A DNA stretch of 64,000 nucleotides from assembly GCA_015680685.1 (NCBI GenBank), contig MNCI01012718.1, forward strand, positions 124,001-188,000, given 5' to 3'. Source of the stretch: Gnetum montanum. Lineage: Eukaryota; Streptophyta; Gnetopsida; Gnetales; Gnetaceae. Both the position numbers and the translations under genes were made by a program. Positions within the stretch are counted from its first letter, which is position 1. Every line of letters starts with the position of its first letter. Below, piece after piece: positions 56,211 through 64,000 of this stretch. Under the pieces are notes generated by a model. It saw only the letters and a program-made list of their open reading frames with translations, made no database searches and was not told where the DNA came from.

Positions 56211-56933
56211 ACAGGAATAGAGGTAGACCTTGAGAAATTCAAAATTATCCAAGGAATTACCCATCAACTGAAAACTATCAAAGATATTTGGTCATTCCTT
56301 GGACATACTAACTACTATAGGAGATTTATTGAGAATTTTTCAAAGGTTGAAAAATCATTGGTGGAATTAACGAAAAAGGACGTACCTTTCGAGTGGACCA
56401 GGGAATGCGAATTAGCTTTCCAAACTCTGAAATAGAAGCTAGTAGAAACACCCATTGTACAAGCTCCTGATTGGTCCAAACCATTCCATAGCATGATTGA
56501 CGCATCCAACTATGCTTGAGAAGCTGTACTTACATAGTTAGATGACCAAAAGAATCCTTATTACATCAACTATGCAAGTAGAAGTATCATTGGTGCACAA
56601 CTTAATTACACTACCATAGAGAAAGAATTAATGGCTGTAGTGTTTGCACTAGAAAATTTTAGACACTATGTACTGGGATATAAAGTATATATACATATAG
56701 ATCATAGTGCAATCTAGTTCCTCATGAAGAAGCCAATGGTAAGCCCTCACATCATACGATGGCTTTTAATCTTATAAGAGTTTGATTTCACGATGATCGA
56801 TCACAAGGGCACCGAGAATGTAGTTGCTGATCATTTATCTCAGTTGCGATGGGACAACAAAGAGGATGAGTATCTAATTTTTAATCATTTCCTTGATAAA
56901 TTCCTCTTTGCTGGTGTAGTGAATAATCAATGA
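56211..56933 (+). pseudogene. RT thumb and RNase H, right part (Athila-1b)
   Basis: Immediately after the Athila-2 LTR the host RT resumes: [40 protein letters not shown], then RNase H with SMIDASNYA, YTTIEKELMAVVFALENFRH, HIDHSAI and VADHLSQLRWD. It ends at TGA 56931-56933. About five internal stops replace Gln or Trp codons. The palm with the catalytic Asp pair is missing because of the 494-bp loss at the insertion site. Confidence 0.9.
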
Positions 56934-56984
56934 TCCATAGAGACAAACTGGTACAGTAGCATTCTTACCTATCTCTTCACCCAA

Positions 56985-58296
56985 CAAACACCACAAGAGT
57001 TAAACCTTAAGAAGAAACAACAGTTTCTTTATTGAGCCAAGTACTTTATGGAGATCAATGGGCAACTTTACAAAGTGTGTTCCGATGGCTTGGTTCGATG
57101 GTGTGTTCCTGATATAGATCAACTGTGAGTTCTCCAAGATGCTCATGAGGGTCCTTATGGGGGTCATTATGCTGGGAGACAAACGACCATCAAGATCCTG
57201 CTTGCAAGATATTATTGGCCTACATTATTTTGGAATGCTGATTGTTTCATCCAATCTTGTGAGCACTATCAATGTGATGGGGGAATGGCTACTAGAATGG
57301 AGAGTCTGCAACAATGGATTCAACCATTAGAACCCTTCGATATTTGGGGAATTGATTTTATGAGGCCGATTACACTAATGTCCAATGGAAAAGTTTATAT
57401 TATTGTTTTCGTTGATTACCTAACAAAATGGGCTGAAGTAGTTGCTGTTAAAGATTGTACATCATCTACAGCTGCACGATTTGTTCAACAACAAATTATA
57501 AATAGGTTTGGTGTGCCGCATGCACTTATTTTAGACAATGGTACACACTTCACTGGTGCAACTTTTCGAAAATTAATGCAATGCTTAGGGGTTGAGCATA
57601 AACTGACTACACCATACCACCCCAAGTGAACGATCAAGTAGAAGTTACCAACAGGGAGATTATAAAGATATTGACAAGAACCATTAGCAAGTTGAGGCGA
57701 GATTGGAGCACTAAACTGAACAATGCTCTTTGGGCATACCGCTCCATATAGAAACTCCCTACAGGCTACTCTTCTTATGAGTTAGTGTACGGTAAATTAC
57801 CAATGCTTCCCATTCAAACTAAGCTCTATACACTATCCATGACATGTGACCTCAACCTTGATCTTGATCTAGCACAGAAACAACGGTTAGTAACCCTTAA
57901 CGTGCTAGATGAAAACCGAATAGCTACCCTATCATCTAACAAATTGCATAAGGCATTCAATAAACAACATCATGACCTAAGGATTAGGAAATTTAAATAT
58001 CAACCGGGAGATAAGGTTTTCTATTGCAATCCTACACATGTGCCACAACGTACTAAATTTCAAACACTATGGAAGGACCTTATAGTATTTATGCAAATTT
58101 TTCTTCAGGGGCCATGACAATATATAAACTTGAGAGCCTGGATTAGAAAATTTTGGTCAATGTGCAACAAACCAAACCTTTCCAAGAGCTTAGGATAGCC
58201 AGTACACATGCTACCTCTCTTGATGGACAACCCTACTCACTATTTCAGATCTCCTCCTTCCAACTTAGTCATGGGGGAGATGGCCACCTATGCTAA
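56985..58296 (+). pseudogene. Integrase (Athila-1b)
   Basis: Zinc-binding part GGHYAGRQTTIKILLARYYW with SCEHYQCDGG (second Cys lost to Tyr). Core: WGIDFMRPI, then VDYLTKWAEVVAVKDCTS and PHALILDNGTHFTGATF. A frameshift after TTPYHPK near 57629 precedes the Glu block NDQVEVTNREIIKIL. The C-terminal part 57785-58117 is open and includes YQPGDKVFYCNPTHV. The last codons read HGGDGHLC with TAA at 58294-58296 over P1 (58267-58277). It is the least interrupted integrase in the window. Confidence 0.92.
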
Positions 58297-60223
58297 CCAT
58301 TCTAGGCCCTTAGTTCTTTTTGAATTTTTTTTACACATTTTTTTTGTTTTACACATTCTTTCAAATTTTCTTATTTTTGTTTTACACGATCGTTCATGGT
58401 TTTACTATTTCTTTGTTTGCTTGATTTACTTTTATTCATCATCTAATAAGTGCTCATGATGGTGGATTGAATTATATCATATTAATTCCTAATGTTTGGT
58501 TTTTACCTTTGAATTATGATGCTGATATTAAGGTATGGTTCTTTTGGTAAAATAGGCAATGAGTCCATGCCATCCACTCATTCATACAACTCTATGGTAT
58601 CCTTTGGATTGGAACTATACAGTCCCCTTTTTCTAAGTAAATTTATTAATGAATTGGTGGCTGGGTATTTTTCAAACTAACGAAAGACTTAAAGGATGAA
58701 AAGGGTGTGACTTAAAGGGGATTCGATGCATTGGTGCTAGCCATTCTCTTAGGTGCTTGGATGCTTTTTATTGGGTTTTCCACCATTCTAGCATTGTTCA
58801 AATATCAGGAAGTTGAGTGAATAAAAATAAGTCTTTGCATGATGTGGTTCTCACGCATAAACATAAAAAAAACAAGGGAGAAAAAAGAGAAAAAGGTGAG
58901 AATTCAAAGTATACCCTTTAGACATAATAAAGCAATATGGGCTATAAGAGTTGGTTATGATACTAACAAGACTTGTTACCCATGCCCGAAGGTTCCCTCT
59001 AACTAAGGCCCTTTCTTGCTTCCTACTTCTCCATATCACTCTCCTTAGGATGGTTGTCACTCTTTGTGGAAGCATTCTTGTTACCTCAAGAGGATGGATT
59101 GGCCAAGTGTATTGATGCAAGGTCACTAAATGTGGTTGGTTTGAGTCTGGATTTGGGATGAGTTCTACTCAATTATCTTACCCATGAAATACACAAGGGG
59201 CTTTACACAACCTTGTTCTTGGGATTCCATTCCATTCTCTCCTCTCCATCTTTCTTCCCATTTTCCACCTCATTGCTAGTTTTATCATTAGTCCATTCTG
59301 GGTTGATGCATTATTTTTCTTTGGTGAATTCTTGTGGGTAAGTTTTTAACTCTTGCTTCCAAATGACATTCCTAGAGCCTATGGACTCTTTGGTTTGTGG
59401 GTTTGTTAGGGCATAAAGGGCATGAGCTTGTTGTGGGAAGGATCCACTGGCATTTCTTTTTGGTGCAATTTTAACTTCTTTCCCTCAAAAATTTCCTACA
59501 ATCAATCATTTCTTGTTTCATCCCCATCCATGACATCCATTTTATTGGCGTTGCCGTTGATATTTTTCATCTTTCTTGTTCCTCATGTTTTTCCATCTTA
59601 TAGCTATTAGAGGTTCGCTCTCAGTTGTGGGGGCCCTGGCACAAATTTTTCAATTTTTTTAATTTTACTAATTGCCTAACCCATACACCTTGGGTAGTTA
59701 CTAGTGATAAATCTTAGAACCAATTTCTGCCATAACCACAACTTAGCCAATGTGCTTCACATCAAGGCAAGGTATCAATTGCATTGTGGATTATCTATCC
59801 TTATTCATTTGTGACTATGTTGTGTGTGCAAATGCTGATCATACAAAGAATGGACTAGGATTGGAGGAAGCACTCAGGATGGACCGAAACTGGAGCATTT
59901 ACGAAAGGAGCAAGTTTGGTGGCATGGCTATGGATAAACAATGGAAGGTGAAATCTCGGCATTGGCAACAACATGCTCCATCTTCTTTCTCTCTATCTTT
60001 TTCTCTTCAAGTTGCCAAATAAAGGGTTGGATGTTATTTATGTATGAATGTTCACCACAATGGTCATGAACACTAATGTTGTAATATGCTTATTGATTTG
60101 TTCACTGGGCACATTGAGTTTGTCATCCCATTCCACCATCAGTTGTCAATTAGTCAATAATCCCATACCTTTCCAATATTTTGTAAGAAACTTGAGGATG
60201 AGTTTTCATTCAGTCATGGGGTA
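58297..60223 (+). other. 3' noncoding region of Athila-1b
   Basis: Aligned with 16947-18820. It contains P2 (AGTTGTGGGGG, 59623-59633) and terminal P3 (AGTCATGGGG, 60212-60221). No env-like ORF lies in the 590 bp between them; small frames there (59750-60022) are not family-like. Confidence 0.75.
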
Positions 60224-61198
60224 TGATGAGAGCGGTTACTCTAGTAGTTACTCTAATTATTAGAGAGGTTACTCCAGCGGTTACTCTAGCAGTTATTCTA
60301 ATAATTAGAGTAGTTACTCTAGCAGTTACTCTAATTATTAGAGTGGTTACTCTAGCAGCTACTCTAGTAGTTATTCTAATTATTAGAGTGGTTACTTTAA
60401 TAGTTATTCTAATTATTAGAGTAGTTACTCCCAAGCCTATAAACAGAGTGCCCAGGTGCATAATTGGGAAGAAGTCTTTTAGTAGTCAAGTAGCGAAACT
60501 CTTGTAGTCTATTTGAAAGTTAGAGTATTTTCCAAGTATTTGCAGTAGGAGGTCTAAGTGTGGATGGATCTTTATTCAAGCATTGATGTACCTAAGCACA
60601 CCATTGTGTTGGTAATAAAGACAAGCTCTTTGATTCATCCTTGCAGCACTTGAGATTTGTTTTCTTACGCATTTATTTTATTTTATTTTCTTATGCATTT
60701 ATTTTATTTTATGAATTTTACATTTATGTTATTAGCATAGCAATTCATTTTGATCAATTAAGCAAATTGTTAGATTACACAAGCACGACCACCTCGAGCA
60801 TGCATGTAATGGTTGGTAACCCAGTAACAATTAGCGTTTGGTAATCCCAATAGTGTTGCACTAGTTCAGGATGTGTATGACAAGTGGGAATGGATGTTGG
60901 TGTTAGGATTAGTTAGAACTTAGTTAATGAGTAGTTAAGTTAAATTAGTCACTTAGTTACCTCTCTCCTTTTCTACTAGTGCAGGACATAAAAACATAAA
61001 AGCTATAAAAATAATATGCCTCAAGCTTACTTAACCATACAATCATGACATACAGGTAAGCTTGGGAAGACAATGATCAACCAATCCATCCTTGTTCCAC
61101 AAAGATGCATAAGCACTTAGTCCTTGGAATTTGATCAGATCATGCATGAAACACTCATATTTGTATGGTTGAGCATAGGGGTACCTCGCCACTCATCA
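60224..61198 (+). repeat. 3' LTR of Athila-1b
   Basis: TGATGAGAGCGG to CGCCACTCATCA, 975 bp. The U3 palindrome array runs 60232-60430. TATAAACA lies at 60438-60445 and AATAAA near 60617. It pairs with 22070-23079. Confidence 0.93.
60438..60445 (+). promoter_or_regulatory. LTR TATA box (Athila-1b 3' LTR)
   Basis: TATAAACA in AAGCCTATAAACAGAGTG; the 5' LTR has TATAAATA at the same place. Confidence 0.5.
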
Positions 61199-61203
61199 CA
61201 AGT
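61199..61203. repeat. Target-site duplication of Athila-1b (right copy)
   Basis: CAAGT, identical to 22065-22069. Confidence 0.88.
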
Positions 61204-62671
61204 CATTTAGGTATGAGAGTATAGAGGATGTGTGAAGAGATCTAAAAAAGAAATAAAGTATTCAACAATGCAAACTTACAATAAAAATCTTGATAATTTC
61301 ATGCAAGAATTATGAAGATGCTTAGGCAAGTAAGAAGAGAAGTTGAGAAAATCAAACCTTGTTGGACATTATTAGACATAATAAGGATGGATCATTTTAT
61401 CTCCTTACCCAAATTTCTCAGTTACCAGGAGGAATTATCAGAATATTGGATTACTATGTAGCACTGGCTTTCTTTCTTTTTGCTATCTCTTGTAGTAGTC
61501 ACAATCGTCTCTCCCTTCTCAACCACACTCCTTGCTATTGTATCCCTTTTTTGGTCCTACTTAGTTGCTTTTTCCTTGTGTGTGTTTTTTTCCTCCTCCC
61601 TCTCCCTATTTCTTGGTGGACTAAAAAATAATGGGTTGTTTGTTGTAATTGACTCTTTCTTGGAAACTATTTTTCTTCTTTTCTTTTCTTTTTAAAGTTC
61701 TTTTCCCCCCCACACTAGTGAATCATGAGTTTAATTCTTTTCATGATTATTATCAAAAATCAATAAAATATGTACATTTACAGGTTGCAGGTTCAATTCC
61801 TAAATTACTAATTTTTAATATTTTAGAATTCAAATTTTGCTAGATCTCTAGTTCAATTCCTCTTGATAATTGCAAAACATTTAAGCATAATATCCATCTC
61901 TGCACCTTTTAGGATTGTTATAAGATGCAAGGAAAGTGTTTTAAAAATAGACTCATGATAAGGGCAAGTTTAGGATACATATAATCAAATAAGACACCTT
62001 CTTTTTTAGGCCATTAGTGATGTGAATTTTCCTATCATCTTACAAGCTTTGAAAGGTCATCATGTGACCTTTCTACAACAATGGAGGGGGTACTTATACT
62101 CTACTATTTTAGACTAAAAAGAACAATGCATCATAATTAGATGAAATATTTCATATGCTTATAAAAATAAAATAGAAACCTATAGTGTTTGCAAAAAATA
62201 TCCTTGATTCATGGGTTAGGTTCCTCCAACTTGATTCATAGGTCAAGTTCCTTAGTAATGAGCATTCTTTTGCATTTCCTTTTTAAATCATTTATATTTC
62301 ACCATACTTGTTTTAGCTCTTGAAGCACACCTTAGAGTATTGTCCTCTATTTTTTTTTTGTTTCTCAACATCTCTATTGAAATAGAACAAAAAATATTTT
62401 GTTTTCCTATATATTTATTATTTTTTAAATATATTTCCAACATGTATTTTAAAGCATATTTCTTATGAATAAAGTATTTAAACATTTAATCATAATCCAT
62501 ATAAAAATTAGGTCAACAAATTTATTACTATTCCAATCAGTCACTTCCATCATAGTTCAAGCAAAGCACACACACAACCTCACAACAAAACATGCACACA
62601 AATACACAGAAAGACTATTATGATCATTAATGTAAAAAATCAAGGAGAAGTGGTTCATTACACACCATCTC
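61204..62671. other. AT-rich spacer, no gene recognised
   Basis: T-rich and A-rich stretches with small frames only (largest 90 codons at 61359-61631, hydrophobic, not family-like). It is the sequence into which Athila-1b and the next element inserted, so it may be old intergenic DNA, continuous with 19828-22064. Confidence 0.45.
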
Positions 62672-63536
62672 TCATGAGTGACGAGGTACCCCTACACTCA
62701 ACCATACAAATACGAGTGTGTACACATGATCTGGTTGAACTCTATGGATGGACTAGTTGTGACACCTAGATAGTTATACATTGATCACAATTTGCTATCT
62801 TCCCACCTGGACTAGTATTTGCTTTGTCACATATGGTTTAGTCTAGAGTGAGGTATATGATGTGATTTCTAATACTACGCTACTCCTAAAGATGATGAGA
62901 AATAACTTGATTAAGCGAATAAGCAACAGGAAACAAAATCTAAGCTAGCCTAAATGTGATGAGCATCTGTCCTTAATCATTCATATGCATCTTGGACTTT
63001 GTGTACTACTTCTGGGGTTACCAAGCACACATGACTTAGGGCACTACTTGTTACACCACTAGGTTACCATGTAGTTACACTTAAATGTTCATGATTAAGA
63101 CATACTCATTCCATGTTCATAACAAGAATAGTAAATGACAATAAAAGAAATATTAACTAAGAAAAAAATAATAAATAATTAACAATTAAAAAAAGTAAAA
63201 GCTAAGTGAATGCTGCAATGATGGAGTAATCTCAATCTTTATTGCCTATTATGTGCATGTCCAAGTACGTCACACTTGAACAAAGGTTCCATACAATTAC
63301 AAGCATCACATCATGGCCATGCACTTGGGAAAAGAATTGAAAACTAACTAAAAACTGACAAAGAGACTTGACCCAAAGACTTACTAAAAAGATTCCTTCA
63401 TCGTGTGCCCGAATGCTATATTTATAGGCTACACAGGAATCACGATATCATATATATGATATTGTATCCAAGTTGTGATATTGCATACCTGATATCGTGT
63501 ACCCGATATTGGGGCATGGAAAACCATGATTCATCA
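62672..63536 (-). repeat. 3' LTR of Athila-3b
   Basis: On the minus strand TGATGAATCATGG to CGTCACTCATGA (normal end CTCATCA, one base changed), 865 bp. TATAAATA lies at 63419-63426. U3 holds GATATC words and a perfect 18-bp palindrome at 63445-63462 (ATATCATATATATGATAT). The presumed target duplication is ATCTC at 62667-62671; its partner is outside the window. Confidence 0.85.
63419..63426 (-). promoter_or_regulatory. LTR TATA box (Athila-3b)
   Basis: TATAAATA on the minus strand, in GCCTATAAATATAGC, just below the GATATC words. Confidence 0.6.
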
Positions 63537-63639
63537 TACCCCCATGACTGAATAAAAACTCGTCCTCGAGTCAAACAAAATGAGAAACAAGTTCATTTGA
63601 TTACATAGTTGATAGGTATGGGATTATGGACTAACTATG

Positions 63640-64000
63640 GATTATTTCATGCTACAGTGTAGGACTAGAAAAAACAAAATTGGGACACCAACACAAAACA
63701 AAAAATACAAAATTGTTTGGAACCCATGTGGTTCCTGGTAGTGGTGGCTCCTCCATGGGCTTTTCCCTTTATCTTGTGCTCTAAGCTTTGGAAATGGATA
63801 CTTCTGAAGGAGTGCCTGAAGTTTTTCTTCCTCTGTTTGGGGATCATGTGCTATTCATGCTGATGTTCCAATATTTGATAGAGTTAGCACCTCCCATGAA
63901 CACGACAGTTGTGGAAACATTTGATTAAATTTGACATACCATAACATAAATAGCTAGTGTTCCTCCTCGTAGGCTCTGGCTTTGTCTCTACATTCTTGAT
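63640..64000 (-). pseudogene. Possible remnant of an env-like ORF C-terminus (Athila-3b)
   Basis: The minus strand gives CRDKARAYEEEH followed by PQTEEEKLQALLQKYPFPKL near 63790-63850. The Athila-2 env-like ORF ends with a similar KEKKMRALLEAFWLPP at the same distance class from the terminal polypurine tract. Two stops lie between the blocks. Similarity is short and judged by eye, so this is tentative. Confidence 0.3.

Larger units (their letters stand above)
22070..61198 (+). mobile_element. Athila-1b: element with two nested insertions, 39.1 kb overall
   Basis: The LTRs at 22070-23079 and 60224-61198 belong to the same family and are flanked by identical CAAGT, which identifies the pair as one insertion. 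Own sequence is 22070-26880 (LTR, PBS, gag, protease, RT N-terminus) and 56211-61198 (RT thumb, RNase H, integrase, 3' region, LTR), about 9.8 kb. The rest is Athila-2 with Tat-2 inside it. About 494 bp of its RT, matching 14367-14860 of Athila-1a, is missing at the junction. Confidence 0.92.
62672..64000 (-). mobile_element. Athila-3b: 3' end of a minus-strand Athila element
   Basis: The minus strand, entering from beyond base 64000, gives a short internal stretch, a terminal polypurine tract (AGTCATGGGGG, at 63539-63549) and an LTR. Its GATATC-bearing U3 matches the LTR type of Athila-3a. The body lies right of the window. Confidence 0.8.

Noticed and set aside
61359-61631. 90-codon frame with hydrophobic C-terminus
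   Set aside because: T-rich composition explains the hydrophobicity; no homologue recognised and no conserved neighbour.

Overview
This window is nuclear DNA of a land plant, most likely a seed plant. It consists almost entirely of nested, decayed LTR retrotransposons of the Ty3/gypsy superfamily. I see no intact host gene, no rRNA or tRNA gene and no CRISPR array. The plant origin rests on four things seen or inferred. The pol motifs are those of the plant-only Athila and Tat/Ogre lineages. The primer-binding sites are degraded complements of tRNA-Asp. The LTRs carry TATA boxes, and one region carries GT-AG introns. Family names below (Athila-1, -2, -3, Tat-1, -2) are local labels.

Layout, left to right. 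(1) 1-4033, plus strand: the 3' end of Tat-1, with integrase C-terminus, a 38-bp tandem array and a 1.19-kb LTR holding many copies of the palindrome GCGTATACGC. (2) 4034-9789, minus strand: Athila-3a, which keeps gag and protease but has lost RT, RNase H and integrase; Tat-1 sits inside its 3' region. (3) 9790-19827, plus strand: Athila-1a with all pol domains but many stops; Athila-3a sits inside its 5' LTR. (4) 19828-22064: AT-rich spacer with no recognisable gene. (5) 22070-61198, plus strand: Athila-1b, a 39-kb interval bounded by matching LTRs and a CAAGT target-site duplication. Inside its RT gene lies Athila-2 (26881-56210), which is truncated at its 5' end. Inside the protease of Athila-2 lies a complete minus-strand Tat/Ogre element, Tat-2 (27483-47001, duplication GGGAA with one mutation). 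(6) 61204-62671: AT-rich spacer. (7) 62672-64000: the 3' LTR and a little internal sequence of a minus-strand Athila-3-type element.

Each element keeps its lineage's order. The Athila elements read LTR, tRNA-Asp PBS, gag, protease, RT, RNase H, integrase, a long 3' region with or without an env-like ORF, polypurine tract, LTR. Tat-2 reads (on the minus strand) LTR, repeat-rich leader, gag, protease, a 6.7-kb spacer, RT, RNase H, second (archaeal-type) RNase H, integrase, tandem repeats, polypurine tract, LTR. No element has an open gag-pol; all are pseudogenes.

The most interesting structures are these. A multi-exon antisense gene of about 4 kb lies inside the protease-RT spacer of Tat-2. 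A U3-like promoter block lies inside Athila-2 just upstream of its env-like ORF. A polypurine-like word (AGTCRTGGGGG) recurs three times at fixed places in the Athila 3' regions. Finally, every LTR family fills the segment upstream of its TATA box with a different short palindrome.
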